Shown: positions 1-8,481, counted from the stretch's first letter. The stretch: 64,000 nt of DNA from Priestia abyssalis (GCF_002019595.1 NZ_KV917369.1:3860624-3924623); one strand, 5' to 3'. Notes: generated by a model from the letters alone, not told the origin. Numbers and translations are program-made.

Positions 1-582
1 CTCTACATATGTAAGTACTTGCCGAACATCCTTGGCGTATACCATTTTTCCTTCAATCGCTTTCCAGACATTCAAATTTTCTAACGTTTCCTTCGCATAT
101 TGCCCTGCAGGTACAGCCTCCGGGGTACCGATGGAAATTTTATCTGTTTTGGTAAGATCTCCGAATGCTTTGATTCCTTTATTAGAATCGTTTGGTACGA
201 CTAACACGAGGTCATTTCCAACTAAATCTGTTCCTTTTGTCTTTTCGATTAGTCCTTCTTGCACCAATTGATCAAATTTATCCTCAGCGGCAGAGAAAAA
301 GAGATCGACAGGTGCTCCCTGAGAAATTTGTTGTTGAAGTGCCCCTGAAGCTCCAAAGTTATAGTTTACTTTCACATTGGGATGTTCCTTCTCAAAGCTT
401 CCTTTAATATCATTTAACGCATCTTGTAAACTTGCGGCTGCTGAAACGGTCAATTCCACTTTCTTTTCAGAAACGTTTTGCTTCTGCTCTTCTATTTGTT
501 TAGTTTGTTCGTTGGTTGAACATCCAGACACTATTAGTAATAACACCATCATCAAGAGACATAAAAGATATCGTTTTTTCAT
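1..582 (-). CDS. modA: Molybdate ABC transporter substrate-binding protein ModA (C-terminus cut by window)
   Basis: Secreted lipoprotein that binds molybdate or tungstate for an ABC importer. The visible 194 residues start with MKKRYLLCLLMMVLLLIVSGC, a signal peptide with a lipobox ending at Cys. They continue with the ModA hallmarks LTVSAAASLQDALNDI, NFGASGALQQQI, PVDLFFSAA and IGTPEAVPAGQYAKETL. The start follows an AAAGG-type ribosome site. The gene is read leftwards out of the window, so modB/modC may follow but are not visible. It diverges from a regulator gene across a palindromic operator, which suggests molybdate-responsive control. The family is clear; the C-terminus is missing only because the window ends. 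Confidence 0.93.
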   Translation of the reverse strand, partial: MKKRYLLCLLMMVLLLIVSGCSTNEQTKQIEEQKQNVSEKKVELTVSAAASLQDALNDIKGSFEKEHPNVKVNYNFGASGALQQQISQGAPVDLFFSAAEDKFDQLVQEGLIEKTKGTDLVGNDLVLVVPNDSNKGIKAFGDLTKTDKISIGTPEAVPAGQYAKETLENLNVWKAIEGKMVYAKDVRQVLTYVE

Positions 583-603
583 CACCTTTTTCCTTTCTAT
601 CAA

Positions 604-644
604 ATTATAATTAGTTATAACTAATTATAATTAGTTATAACTAA
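604..644. promoter_or_regulatory. Tandem palindromic operator between modA and its regulator
   Basis: Two perfect 20-nt tandem repeats (604-623 and 624-643) each contain the perfect palindrome TTAGTTATAACTAA (611-624 and 631-644). The whole 34 nt from 611 to 644 also reads the same on both strands. The 20-nt period is about two helical turns, so two dimers would bind the same face of the DNA. It lies 22 nt before the modA start and 93 nt before the divergent regulator, so it probably controls both genes. Confidence 0.75.
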
Positions 645-736
645 AATGAATAGAAGAAATATCACATTCGTCATTTTTTATTTACAATATACTTTTTAAC
701 AGGCCCTAAGTTAAAATGAAAGATGGAGGGATGAAA

Positions 737-1669
737 ATGCCAAAGGAACTTTCCTATACGATTGAAGAGGTATCACAGCTCTTAAAAGTTTCAAAATTAA
801 CTCTTTATGACCTTGTGAAAAAAGGGAAAATACCTGCATTCCGTGTAGGAAGACAGATGAGAATAGATGCAAAAGACTTGGACATTTATATAAATAGCCA
901 TAAAACGAATCAGAATACTGCAATGTCGGCCCCTGTAGTTGATCCTCATAGAAACGAAACAAAGGGTTCCTCAAACATTGTTATTAGCGGACAAGACCTA
1001 GTGTTAGATATTCTAGGTAAACACATTGAGAAAAATTCATCCTATAAGCCATTAAGATCTTTTACAGGAAGTTTAAACAGCCTCATTTCCATGTACAATG
1101 GAGAGTGCGATATCGTTAGCTTGCATCTGTTTGACGGGGATACAGGCGAATATAATTTACCCTATATAAAAAAGATTTTGGTCGGCCATCCTTTTATTTT
1201 AATCAACCTTCTTTCAAGAAAAGCAGGCTTTTACGTCAAAAAAGGAAACCCTTTAAATATTACCTCCTGGGCGGATTTAAACAGGGAAAATGTGAAAATC
1301 ATCAATAGAGAGAAAGGATCAGGGGCACGAATTCTTTTGGATGAACAACTTAGAATCAACAACATTTCTTCTAAGAACATTCAAGGATATGAGCATGAAG
1401 AGACGAACCATTTAAGTGTGGCTTCTGCTGTCTCTACTGGAATGGCAGATACAGGAGTGGGAATTGAAAAAGCCGCTAAAATCGTCGGAATCGATTTTGT
1501 TCCATTAATGACAGAACAATACGATCTGGTTATTCTCAAAAACTCCGAATCCGAACAGCTCATAAGCACGGTGAAAGGAATTTTATCTTCTCGTCAGTTT
1601 CAGTCAGAAGTCCACTCTTTAGGAGATTATGATACTTCTAAGACAGGAAACATTATTTATGAGACATAA
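737..1669 (+). CDS. One-component regulator: excisionase-type HTH fused to a molybdate-binding-like periplasmic-binding domain
   Basis: About 310 residues. The N-terminal 60 residues are an excisionase/MerR-like winged helix (YTIEEVSQLLKVSKLTLYDLVKKGKIPAFRVGRQ region). From about residue 80 a PBP-like domain follows, of the type usually annotated as substrate-binding or ModA-like (RSFTGSLNSLISMYNGECDI, GSGARILLDEQL, GMADTGVGIEKAAK). Such fusions sense an oxyanion directly in the cytoplasm. An upstream in-frame ATG at 716 exists, but the ribosome site GGAGGG (725-730) lies inside that extension, 6 nt before the ATG at 737, so I choose 737. It is divergent from modA and sits beside the palindromic operator. 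The ligand is inferred from this context; tungstate is an alternative. Confidence 0.8.
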   Translation: MPKELSYTIEEVSQLLKVSKLTLYDLVKKGKIPAFRVGRQMRIDAKDLDIYINSHKTNQNTAMSAPVVDPHRNETKGSSNIVISGQDLVLDILGKHIEKNSSYKPLRSFTGSLNSLISMYNGECDIVSLHLFDGDTGEYNLPYIKKILVGHPFILINLLSRKAGFYVKKGNPLNITSWADLNRENVKIINREKGSGARILLDEQLRINNISSKNIQGYEHEETNHLSVASAVSTGMADTGVGIEKAAKIVGIDFVPLMTEQYDLVILKNSESEQLISTVKGILSSRQFQSEVHSLGDYDTSKTGNIIYET

Positions 1670-1670
1670 T

Positions 1671-1714
1671 AAAAAACGTCGTGAGGAATCCCGGGATTTC
1701 TCACGACGTTTTTT
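1671..1714. terminator. Bidirectional terminator
   Basis: AAAACGTCGTGAG and its complement CTCACGACGTTTT flank a short CG-rich centre, with A and T runs on the two sides. It serves the regulator on the + strand and the TauE gene on the - strand. Confidence 0.9.
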
Positions 1715-1729
1715 ATTCTTCCTTTGTTG

Positions 1730-2620
1730 CTAGCTGATGACCATTTCTTTTTCAAGTGTTTGGTCCGCTTTCATCTTACGGATGCCAAACAAAATGGCCG
1801 CCCCCCACCCCAGCAAAATGAAACCATATATAACGGGATAAGATGATTCGTTTGTTACCCATGTAGTTAAAATCGTACGTGCATTAACTAAAATGATAAA
1901 ACCTCCAACTAGAATCCCCATCAGCTGCGCTGGAACTTTGCGAACGAGCCATGCCGCGATTGGTGCCGCAAAAATTCCCCCGAGCATTAATGCTCCAACC
2001 CAAAGCCAGTTCACCGTTTCCCACCCTAATGAAAGGATAAAGCCGACAGTGGCAGAAACGGCAATAGCAAACTCGCTCGTGTCAACTGTTCCAACGACTT
2101 TACGTGCTGTCATTCCTTTTTTGGATAAAAGTACAGGGGTCGCGATTGGTCCCCAACCGCCTCCGCCTGTCGCATCCGCGAAGCCGGCAATTAACCCTAA
2201 AGGAATGGATTGTTTTACTGATAATGGCTTTGATTCCTTTTCTTCATTTGACTGAAATTTGAATAGGAAACGAAAAAGAACATAAAAACCAAGAAGCAAT
2301 AGAAACGCTGAAACATATGGCTTAACAATATCACCAGGCAAATTGCTTAAGAAGCAAGCACCTGTGAAAGCGCCGATCGATCCCGGAATAATGAGACGAT
2401 ATACCATTTTTTTATCGACGTTTCCAAATTTAATGTGAGATACTCCCGAAGCAGCGGTTGTCACCACTTCAGAAAGATGGACAGAAGCAGAAGCCACTGC
2501 CGGTGCAATGCCAAATGCCAGTAAAAGTGATGATGAGGTAACGCCGTAAGCCATCCCCAATGCCCCGTCAATGAGTTGTGCTAAAAAACCTACAAATGCT
2601 AAAACAATTAGCTTTTTCAT
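1730..2620 (-). CDS. TauE/SafE (TSUP) family sulfite/organosulfur exporter
   Basis: 296-residue membrane protein of the sulfite exporter TauE/SafE family. It has eight or so hydrophobic segments and the two-fold repeated family pattern, with glycine/proline-rich motifs such as GFLAQLIDGALGMAYGVTSS near the N-terminus and GFADATGGGGWGPIATPVL in the middle. The family moves small sulfur-containing or carboxylate anions across the cell membrane. A ribosome site AGGGGG precedes the ATG. The gene stands alone, but its leader carries the same leader/terminator element as the nearby ssu/yezD region, which ties it to sulfur metabolism. The exact substrate is unknown; sulfite is the best guess because desulfonation by SsuD releases sulfite. 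Confidence 0.88.
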   Translation of the reverse strand: MKKLIVLAFVGFLAQLIDGALGMAYGVTSSSLLLAFGIAPAVASASVHLSEVVTTAASGVSHIKFGNVDKKMVYRLIIPGSIGAFTGACFLSNLPGDIVKPYVSAFLLLLGFYVLFRFLFKFQSNEEKESKPLSVKQSIPLGLIAGFADATGGGGWGPIATPVLLSKKGMTARKVVGTVDTSEFAIAVSATVGFILSLGWETVNWLWVGALMLGGIFAAPIAAWLVRKVPAQLMGILVGGFIILVNARTILTTWVTNESSYPVIYGFILLGWGAAILFGIRKMKADQTLEKEMVIS

Positions 2621-2680
2621 ATTTGTCCCCCTATGCCCTTTGTTGAATGAAATTTAGTTAAAAAAGGTTTTTCTTTAATA

Positions 2681-2745
2681 AAAAAGACACCTACCCCAAG
2701 AAATTGCGAGTAAGGTGCCTTCAGTGGTCTGATCAGCTGTCCTAT
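2681..2745 (-). promoter_or_regulatory. Putative attenuator leader element, copy 1 (before tauE-like gene)
   Basis: On the - strand the order is AGCTGA, a 4-bp hairpin (TCAG-ACCA-CTGA), then AGGCACC, a long stem and a T run, which is a rho-independent terminator. It lies between a promoter (2812-2840) and the TauE gene start at 2620. The same arrangement recurs at 7948-8006 and 8482-8542, with the small hairpin conserved by base pairing rather than sequence. I infer a regulated transcription attenuator. I do not recognise it as an S-box, T-box or other named riboswitch. Confidence 0.6.
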
Positions 2746-2811
2746 TTTCCTTTTCATAAATGATGCTGTAATGAAAGTTCTTTAAAATGAATGAGTTTTC
2801 TGTTATTTATA

Positions 2812-2840
2812 ATAATAAACAAAGTTTTCCTACCTGTCAA
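2812..2840 (-). promoter_or_regulatory. Sigma-A promoter of the tauE-like gene
   Basis: TTGACA (2835-2840), 17 nt, then TATTAT (2812-2817) on the - strand. The -35 is embedded in CATAGTTGACAGGT, a block almost identical to that at the promoter at 8584-8612. This points to a shared sulfur regulator site (CymR is a candidate). Confidence 0.75.
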
Positions 2841-2956
2841 CTATGATTTTGTATTATATTCTTCTAAATCACTTAAAGTTAATTCAAATAAATGAACGTC
2901 ATTTTTCTTATATATCCTTTGCTAATTAATTTATTAATGAGGAAGTTTCTCTTCTT

Positions 2957-4099
2957 TTATGGTTTAACTTTCTCAGGAAAATAACTATTTGCGACAATTT
3001 CACCCTGCAATTGCCCTCTTGTACGCTGTTGATTAGATTGAGAGTCGGCCTTTAACGGCAGCAATGGGAAGAGAAGGTCAGCCACCTGATATGCTTCTTC
3101 CAAATGGGGATATCCCGACAACACGAATGTTTCAATTCCTAAATCAGCATATTCTTTCATTCTCTGTGCAACCTGATGTGGATCTCCGACAAGCGCGGTA
3201 CCTGCTCCGCCGCGCACTAAACCAATACCTGCCCATAAATTGGGGCTGATCTCCAGCGCTTCTCTGCCGCTGCCATGCAATTGCACCATTCGTTTCTGGC
3301 CTACGGAATCCATCCGGGCAAATGTACGCTGAGCGGCTTCAATGGTATCCTTATCTAAGTGTTGAATGAGGCGGTCGGCTGCTTCCCATGCCTCATGTTC
3401 CGTTTCCCTTACAATGACATGCAGCCGAATACCAAAACGAACCGTTCTTCCTTCAAGTTCAGCCAGGCGGCGCACTTCTTTAATCTTTTGTTCCACTTGT
3501 GCCGGCGGCTCTCCCCATGTAAGATAAACATCGGTATGTTTTGCCGCCACTGCCTGCCCCGCTGGTGATGAGCCGCCAAAGTAAATCGGCGGATGGGGTT
3601 GCTGTACAGGAGGAAATAATAACTGCCCGCCTTCTATCTGCAAATGCTTTCCTTTGAAATCAACGTCTTTTCCTTCCAATAAGGAACGCCAGATGGTTAA
3701 AAATTCATCAGTCGCTTCGTAACGTTCATCGTGTTTAAGAAACACCCCGTCACCTGCCAGTTCTACCGGATCCCCTCCCGCTACGACATTGATGAGGAGA
3801 CGCCCGTTTGAAATGCGGTCAAGCGTGGCCGCCATTCTTGCCGCGACAGAAGGCACCATTAATCCTGGGCGAACAGCCACAAGAAATTTTAGGCGTTCCG
3901 TTTCAGGTATGAGCGAAGCAGCTAACATCCACGGATCTTCGCAAGACCTCCCTGTTGGAATCAATACCCCCGTATAACCGAGCCGGTCTGCAGCTTGCGC
4001 AACTTGACGGAAGTAAGAATAATCAGCTGTGCGTCCCCCTTTTGTCGTTCCTAAATAACGTCCGTCACCATGGGAAGGTATAAACCATAAAACTTCCAT
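2957..4099 (-). CDS. ssuD: FMNH2-dependent alkanesulfonate monooxygenase SsuD
   Basis: Bacterial luciferase-like monooxygenase, about 380 residues, which cleaves alkanesulfonates to aldehyde and sulfite with FMNH2 and oxygen in the cytoplasm. Family features visible are [14 protein letters not shown] at the N-terminus, the [21 protein letters not shown] region, [13 protein letters not shown] and [14 protein letters not shown] longer reading frame begins at 4135, but MEVLWFIP at 4099 is the family start and has a ribosome site (AAGGAGAGG) just before it. It is last in the ssuB-A-C-E-D order and would use the flavin made by SsuE. The intergenic DNA before it is occupied by a dispersed repeat. 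Confidence 0.95.
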   Translation of the reverse strand: MEVLWFIPSHGDGRYLGTTKGGRTADYSYFRQVAQAADRLGYTGVLIPTGRSCEDPWMLAASLIPETERLKFLVAVRPGLMVPSVAARMAATLDRISNGRLLINVVAGGDPVELAGDGVFLKHDERYEATDEFLTIWRSLLEGKDVDFKGKHLQIEGGQLLFPPVQQPHPPIYFGGSSPAGQAVAAKHTDVYLTWGEPPAQVEQKIKEVRRLAELEGRTVRFGIRLHVIVRETEHEAWEAADRLIQHLDKDTIEAAQRTFARMDSVGQKRMVQLHGSGREALEISPNLWAGIGLVRGGAGTALVGDPHQVAQRMKEYADLGIETFVLSGYPHLEEAYQVADLLFPLLPLKADSQSNQQRTRGQLQGEIVANSYFPEKVKP

Positions 4100-4121
4100 T
4101 CTAAATCCTCTCCTTATCCTA

Positions 4122-4278
4122 TATATACATTCCACTTAATCACTCGACACATCTTCATTCCATCGATGGGCATTCACAGTCGGTCATTGAGACAACTCGA
4201 ATTTGCCCTCAAAGGTTAGAAAATTTGGCATGGCCATTCTTTAGTCGTGTCGGATTTTCTAAATCAATCTATATAGAT
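4122..4278. repeat. Dispersed repeat, copy A (short form)
   Basis: This stretch matches, in inverted orientation, a longer copy at 36464-36673. Shared blocks include TATACATTCCACTTAAT, ACTCGACAC, ATTCACA-TCGG, CTCAAAGGTT, GAAAATTTGGCATGGCC and a TCTATATAG-type end. About 55 nt of the long copy, between CTCAAAGGTT and GAAAATTTGG, is absent here. It fills the ssuE-ssuD gap and reaches into the last codons of ssuE. Confidence 0.75.
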
Positions 4279-4817
4279 GCTTTTGGCTGTTTATTTAATC
4301 TGCTGACCAGCTCCTGCACATTTGCCCGTAACCGTTGTTCCACTTCATCCGAAAGAAACGTTAGCTCTGTCTCCGAATATTGAACTTGCGAATCGATGAT
4401 AAACACCCCATCCACAATATCGGTTGCTCCCAATACAGAAAATAAAGGTTTAAATGTGTATTCAAGCGATAAAAGATGAGCAGTTGTCCCTCCATTGGCA
4501 ATCGGAAGAATCGTTTTACCGGAAAGGGCTTTTTCAGGGAGTAAATCAAAAAATGTTTTGAATATCCCTGTATAGCTCGCCTTATAAACGGGGCTCACCA
4601 CGACTACTGCATCCGCACCTGCCACAAGCGTTTTGGCCTGTTGGATGGCAGGACTATCAAATTTTGCATACAATAAATCTTCCGCCGGCAAATCACGAAC
4701 CTTGATGTGGCGAAGCTGATTTCCTGCCCTTTCTAATAGTTCCCCTACAAAAGTTGCGACGGACGATGATCTTGAGATGGGGGAAGGGCTTCCTGAAATA
4801 ATCACAATGTTAGCCAT
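4269..4817 (-). CDS. ssuE: NAD(P)H-dependent FMN reductase SsuE
   Basis: 182 residues with a flavodoxin-like fold. It supplies reduced FMN to SsuD. The N-terminal phosphate-binding loop ISGSPSPISRSS and the family core VVVVSPVYKASYTGIFKTFFD followed by KTILPIANGGTTAHLL are clear. The ATG is preceded by an AAAAGGAGAG ribosome site. The neighbours on both sides are ssu genes. The final codons overlap the end of dispersed repeat copy A, so the C-terminal sequence may have been altered by that insertion. Confidence 0.93.
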   Translation of the reverse strand: MANIVIISGSPSPISRSSSVATFVGELLERAGNQLRHIKVRDLPAEDLLYAKFDSPAIQQAKTLVAGADAVVVVSPVYKASYTGIFKTFFDLLPEKALSGKTILPIANGGTTAHLLSLEYTFKPLFSVLGATDIVDGVFIIDSQVQYSETELTFLSDEVEQRLRANVQELVSRLNKQPKASI

Positions 4818-4894
4818 TTTAATCTCTCCTTTTTAAAAGTTTTCCAATCATTTTACTCGGATTAAACACAGAACCTATTGCCTGCTCTCTCTTT

Positions 4895-5767
4895 TTAAGA
4901 GGCCCCATTTTCACCGTTAAAGTTATCACGCCACTTTAATAATCTCGATTCTAAAAGACGGACGAGTGAATCAGTCAATTTTCCGACGGCTGCAAAAATG
5001 ATAATTCCGACAAAGACGATTTCTGTATTTGAAAACTGCCTTGCATCCATAATCATATAGCCGATCCCTTCACTTGAGCCCATTAACTCGGCTACAACGA
5101 GGCCCAGCCAGGCAACTCCAAGAGAAAGGCGAACTCCGAGAAGAATATTAGGCAGCGCTGCCGGTAAAATAAGTTTTGTGACCAATTTAAAACGGCTGAA
5201 CTCCAGTACACGCGTGACATCAAATAATTTGGAATCGACACCTCTTATCCCGAGAAATGCATTGACATATATCGGGAAAAACGCTCCTTTTGCAATAAGC
5301 AGGATTTTGGATACTTCCCCAAACCCGAACCATAAAATAAAAAGCGGCGCCACAGCCAGATGCGGAACGGTACGCAGCATTTGCAAAGAAGGATCCATCA
5401 ATTGCTCCGTCTTATTGGAAAAACCTACGAGAGTTCCTAGTAAAAGTCCTAAACCCGCTCCAAGCACAAATCCAAGGGCAGCCCGCCAAATGCTGATTTC
5501 CAAGTGCCCCCATAGCTCCCCTGTCACAATCAGCTCGATAAACGATTGAAGGATTGCACCCGGAGTAGGTAAAATCGTTCTTGAAACAAATCCCAGTGTA
5601 CCGATTAGCTGCCATACAGCGAGTATAGCAACTGGAACAATTAAACCTCGCAGCACGACTTTCAGTTGCTTTTCTAAAGAAATTCTCCTCGTCCTTTTCC
5701 TGAGAAATGTTTTCCCCACTCCTACCACTGATCCGGCCGAAGGAGAAATAGCCTTTATTTTATTCAT
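4895..5767 (-). CDS. ssuC: Aliphatic sulfonate ABC transporter permease SsuC
   Basis: 290-residue BPD-type inner-membrane permease with about six hydrophobic segments. It carries the EAA-loop pattern typical of the nitrate/sulfonate/taurine group (LRTVPHLAVAPLFILWFGFGEVSK and LPAALPNILLGVRLSLGVAWLGLVVAEL). It pairs with ATPase SsuB and binding protein SsuA to import alkanesulfonates. It lies 23 nt after ssuA in the same direction. The N-terminal 30 residues are basic and cytoplasmic, as is common in the family. Confidence 0.94.
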   Translation of the reverse strand: MNKIKAISPSAGSVVGVGKTFLRKRTRRISLEKQLKVVLRGLIVPVAILAVWQLIGTLGFVSRTILPTPGAILQSFIELIVTGELWGHLEISIWRAALGFVLGAGLGLLLGTLVGFSNKTEQLMDPSLQMLRTVPHLAVAPLFILWFGFGEVSKILLIAKGAFFPIYVNAFLGIRGVDSKLFDVTRVLEFSRFKLVTKLILPAALPNILLGVRLSLGVAWLGLVVAELMGSSEGIGYMIMDARQFSNTEIVFVGIIIFAAVGKLTDSLVRLLESRLLKWRDNFNGENGAS

Positions 5768-5790
5768 CTCCAGTCACCTCATTTATTGCT

Positions 5791-6795
5791 CTATTTTTCC
5801 AGCTCTTGTAATGCCTTTTCGATGTACGTATTATCGACTACCTTTGATGCATCAATTTTTTGTTTAATGGCTTCCATGGAATACTGGAAGTCGGCTGTTT
5901 CTTGCTGAGCATTGATGATTTTCTCACTAATCGGTTTATTAAGCGCCGGGTTGTTTTCGAGCACTTGTCTGACAACCTCTGGATCAATCTTTTTCGCTTC
6001 TGCATAAATGTTAATGGCTTCATCAAGATTTTCTTCCTGCCATATACGAGCTTTTTCATATACTTTCAAAAACTCGACAACCAACTCGGGATGTTCATTC
6101 GCAAACTTCGTTCTGACAATCGTAAAACCAGGTGAATAGACGTTTAATGATTCCCCATCTTCTAGCACTCTTGCATCATGCTCAACTTTTTGAAACGTAA
6201 TGAACGGTTCCCAAATGGACCACGCATTGACAGACCCTGTTTCAAATGCAGGCTGGGCTTCATCCGGCTGCAACTGAATAATTTGGACATCCTTATCCGG
6301 ATTCAAGCCGGCTTTATCTAATGCACGGTACAATAAGTTAAACCCGCTGCTTCCTTTTGCTACTGCAATTTTTTTCCCTTTTAAATCTTTTAAACTTCTA
6401 ATCGAGCTGTTTTTTTGCACCAAAATGGCATTTGCCTTTAACCCGTCACTCGAGTTCGAAATTTCTTTAAAAGGGATATCGGCTGCCTGAGCGGCCACGA
6501 CCGGTGAATTTCCTACTTGCCCAAAATCCAAACGATCAGAGGCCATCGCTTCAAAATGAGGAGGCCCGCTTTGAAATTCCGTCCATTTTACTTCAGCTCC
6601 TACCTTGGCAAAAGCTTCTTCAAACCATCCCTGTTTTTGTGCGATAAGGAGCGGGCCCAAGCTTTGTTGAATCCCAATATTGATCGTCACTTTTTCTTCA
6701 CTTGCGTTAGCTTCTTTCTTGCTTGTTTCGCTTGCAGAGCACCCCGCTAATAAGAGAAACATGAGTATAAATCCTGTGATCACTATTTTTTTCAT
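5791..6795 (-). CDS. ssuA: Aliphatic sulfonate ABC transporter substrate-binding lipoprotein SsuA
   Basis: Lipoprotein that captures alkanesulfonates outside the cell. From the ATG at 6795 it begins MKKIVITGFILMFLLLAGC, a signal peptide with lipobox LLAGC. Family motifs are INIGIQQSLGPLLIAQKQGW, KGKKIAVAKGSSGFNLLYRAL and SVNAWSIWEPF. An upstream in-frame ATG at 6819 exists; the AAAGGGG ribosome site lies between the two starts and serves 6795. It is separated from ssuB by about 190 nt that contain two strong hairpins, unlike the tight spacing later in the operon. Confidence 0.94.
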   Translation of the reverse strand: MKKIVITGFILMFLLLAGCSASETSKKEANASEEKVTINIGIQQSLGPLLIAQKQGWFEEAFAKVGAEVKWTEFQSGPPHFEAMASDRLDFGQVGNSPVVAAQAADIPFKEISNSSDGLKANAILVQKNSSIRSLKDLKGKKIAVAKGSSGFNLLYRALDKAGLNPDKDVQIIQLQPDEAQPAFETGSVNAWSIWEPFITFQKVEHDARVLEDGESLNVYSPGFTIVRTKFANEHPELVVEFLKVYEKARIWQEENLDEAINIYAEAKKIDPEVVRQVLENNPALNKPISEKIINAQQETADFQYSMEAIKQKIDASKVVDNTYIEKALQELEK

Positions 6796-6894
6796 TGTGC
6801 GTATATCCCCTTTCTGCATATCAACTTTTTAACCTCTGTTACCGGCTCTTCTTCTATTCACGCCTTTCTGTTCTCTCATCTTGAAAATCCTTCG

Positions 6895-6988
6895 TAAAAG
6901 CGGCGGACAAGGACCCGTAAGGGGATTGGCAGCCGCTTAGGCGTAAAGAATTTAACATGGGTGTTTTTTGTTCATGTTAAATTCTTTA
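6895..6988 (-). promoter_or_regulatory. Two hairpins in the ssuB-ssuA gap
   Basis: Just after the ssuB stop, AAAGAATTTAACATG pairs with CATGTTAAATTCTTT (6949-6987) around a 12-nt loop. A second stem, AAGCGGC/GCCGCTT, covers about 6898-6941. Neither has a proper T run, so they look like mRNA processing or stabilising structures that change the ratio of SsuA to SsuB rather than full terminators. Confidence 0.5.
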
Positions 6989-7753
6989 TATTCCTGATCC
7001 CTCTATTAAATGGAGCTCATCGACTGTCTCAAATTCCCTTAATACTTGTTGTCTTAGCTCCTGGAATGAACGATTCGCCTTTTTGCGGGGATAAGGTAAA
7101 TCAACCGTAATCGTTTTACTTACCCTTCCAGGCCTTGGGCTCATGATGACCACACGATTGGCCAAGTAAATCGATTCATCTAAATCATGTGTGACAAGAA
7201 TCATCGTCGTTCCTTTCTTTTGCCAAATATCAAGCAGCACATCTTGCAAATGGGTTCGCGTAAAGGCATCCAATGCACCGAACGGCTCATCAAGGAGCAA
7301 TACTTCCGGATCTCTCAACAGAGCCCTTGCAATCGCGACCCTTTGGGACATTCCACCGGACAATTCACGGGGATAGGCTTTCTCAAACCCTTTTAGTCTT
7401 ACAATCTCAATTAGTTCATCTACTTTTTTGCGTACTTCCGGCTTTTTGAGCGACAAATCGGCAGCGATATTTTTTTCGGCCGTCAGCCACGGGAAAAGCC
7501 GGTGTTCTTGAAAGATAAAGCCTTGTTTAATTCCCGGACCTTTTAATTCCTCTTGGCCGATTTTCACCTTCCCCTCGAAATGAAGATCGAGACCGGCAAT
7601 GATTTTCAGTAGTGTACTCTTGCCGCATCCACTTGGACCAATGACGGTGATGAATTCTCCTTGTTTTATTTGTAAGTTAACATTCTTTAATGCTTGAATT
7701 TCTTGCTGTGATTTAAAAAATGATCGGTTAAGCGACTCGATTGAAACACTCAT
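6986..7753 (-). CDS. ssuB: Aliphatic sulfonate ABC transporter ATP-binding protein SsuB
   Basis: 255-residue ABC ATPase that powers SsuAC. Walker A is GPSGCGKST (about 39-47), the signature is LSGGMSQR, and Walker B is [12 protein letters not shown], followed by the switch His in VTHDLDE. This is the nitrate/sulfonate/taurine ATPase subfamily. The AAAGGAGGAG ribosome site sits 7 nt before the ATG. It is the first structural gene of the ssu operon. A tiny cysteine-rich reading frame ends 21 nt upstream, so translation of ssuB may be coupled to it. Confidence 0.94.
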   Translation of the reverse strand: MSVSIESLNRSFFKSQQEIQALKNVNLQIKQGEFITVIGPSGCGKSTLLKIIAGLDLHFEGKVKIGQEELKGPGIKQGFIFQEHRLFPWLTAEKNIAADLSLKKPEVRKKVDELIEIVRLKGFEKAYPRELSGGMSQRVAIARALLRDPEVLLLDEPFGALDAFTRTHLQDVLLDIWQKKGTTMILVTHDLDESIYLANRVVIMSPRPGRVSKTITVDLPYPRKKANRSFQELRQQVLREFETVDELHLIEGSGI

Positions 7754-7774
7754 CTTTGCTCCTCCTTTTATTTG

Positions 7775-7810
7775 TTATTGACCGACGATTTCAGAACAAC
7801 AGCAACACAT
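7775..7810 (-). CDS. Putative cysteine-rich leader peptide MCCCCSEIVGQ
   Basis: An 11-codon frame with four consecutive Cys codons (TGT TGC TGT TGT) right after the ATG. It has an AAGGGGG ribosome site about 9 nt upstream and stops 21 nt before ssuB. Runs of the regulated amino acid's codons are the hallmark of leader-peptide control. Ssu genes serve sulfur scavenging and end in cysteine supply, so ribosome stalling at the Cys codons under cysteine shortage is a plausible switch. The reading frame is certain from the sequence; the function is inferred. Confidence 0.65.
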   Translation of the reverse strand: MCCCCSEIVGQ

Positions 7811-7947
7811 GCTGCTCACCCCCTTAAACTATTCACTCCAACTTAGCACCAGTTCATGCCTTCATTCACCTTTACCCTGCTTCCACCATTACTTTTGTAT
7901 CATTTTTCAATAGAGCGACTTTTTAGTTCCCATTAAAAAATGATAAT

Positions 7948-8006
7948 AAAAAAGGCTGCTCTCCTTTTAAAAAGGTAAGCAGCCTTCAGTCGTCTGATCA
8001 GCTCTA
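7948..8006 (-). promoter_or_regulatory. Putative attenuator leader element, copy 2 (before ssuB)
   Basis: On the - strand: GAGCTGA, the 4-bp hairpin TCAG-ACGA-CTGA, then AGGCTGC and a stem closing with GCAGCCTTTTTT. It is the same design as copies 1 and 3. It lies between yezD and the ssuB leader peptide, so it could act as the yezD terminator or as an attenuator for ssu. A possible but weak promoter (TGTCGA, then TATATG) precedes it on the same strand. Confidence 0.6.
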
Positions 8007-8132
8007 GTTACATATAATATTTTGTTTCTCCCTCGACATTTTAGATTCTATAACTTTAAGAACTTTGTCTTTTCACAAAGAATTCATGGACTTTTATTAA
8101 AAAATCGGATTTAAATAGCTTCTTTAAGCTAT

Positions 8133-8297
8133 TCATTTTTTATCTACCGGCTTCTTAGTAATTGCAAAACGATTTTTCTCTGTATGATCAATTTGCGTGA
8201 TTTGCCCGTCATGTATAGTAATTAACACAGAACCATATTCAATATTCTTTAAAAGCGTTAAAATATAGTCCACTTTCTCCTGATCTACAATTGCCAT
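8133..8297 (-). CDS. yezD: YezD family (DUF2292) small protein
   Basis: 54-residue protein starting MAIVDQEKVDYILTLLKNIE. It contains YGSVLITIHDGQITQID and ends near a basic RFA motif, the conserved pattern of the YezD/DUF2292 family. Family members sit in sulfur or cysteine assimilation operons of Bacillales; their biochemical role is not known. The start has an AAGGTAGGCGA ribosome site. It is transcribed toward ssuB, downstream of a strong promoter and leader copy 3, which agrees with a sulfur-starvation role. Confidence 0.8.
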   Translation of the reverse strand: MAIVDQEKVDYILTLLKNIEYGSVLITIHDGQITQIDHTEKNRFAITKKPVDKK

Positions 8298-8386
8298 ATT
8301 ATTCGCCTACCTTCATTTATTTAAATCACATAGGAATACTTGGTTTAATAACAAAAAATTTTCCTTCACTTCTATAGATTACTTGT

Positions 8387-8452
8387 TTATACAAATACAG
8401 CAAGACCGTTATGAAGACAATGTGGACTACACTTGCTAATAAGAAATAACAT
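8387..8452 (-). CDS. Possible 21-residue upstream reading frame before yezD
   Basis: A short frame (MLFLISKCSPHCLHNGLAVF plus one residue) with two Cys codons lies between leader copy 3 and yezD. A GGAGGGAG ribosome site is present about 10 nt ahead of the ATG. It could be a second leader peptide in the sulfur region or simply chance. No similarity is recognised. Confidence 0.25.
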   Translation of the reverse strand: MLFLISKCSPHCLHNGLAVFV

Positions 8453-8481
8453 GATTAGGAATCTCCCTCCACGGGATAAAT

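Noticed and set aside
2641..2820. S-box (SAM) or T-box riboswitch before the tauE-like gene
   Set aside because: Neither the S-box core (GAGGGACTGGCCC type, GGCAACC) nor the T-box (AGGGTGGNACCGCG) is present, and the transcript is too short.
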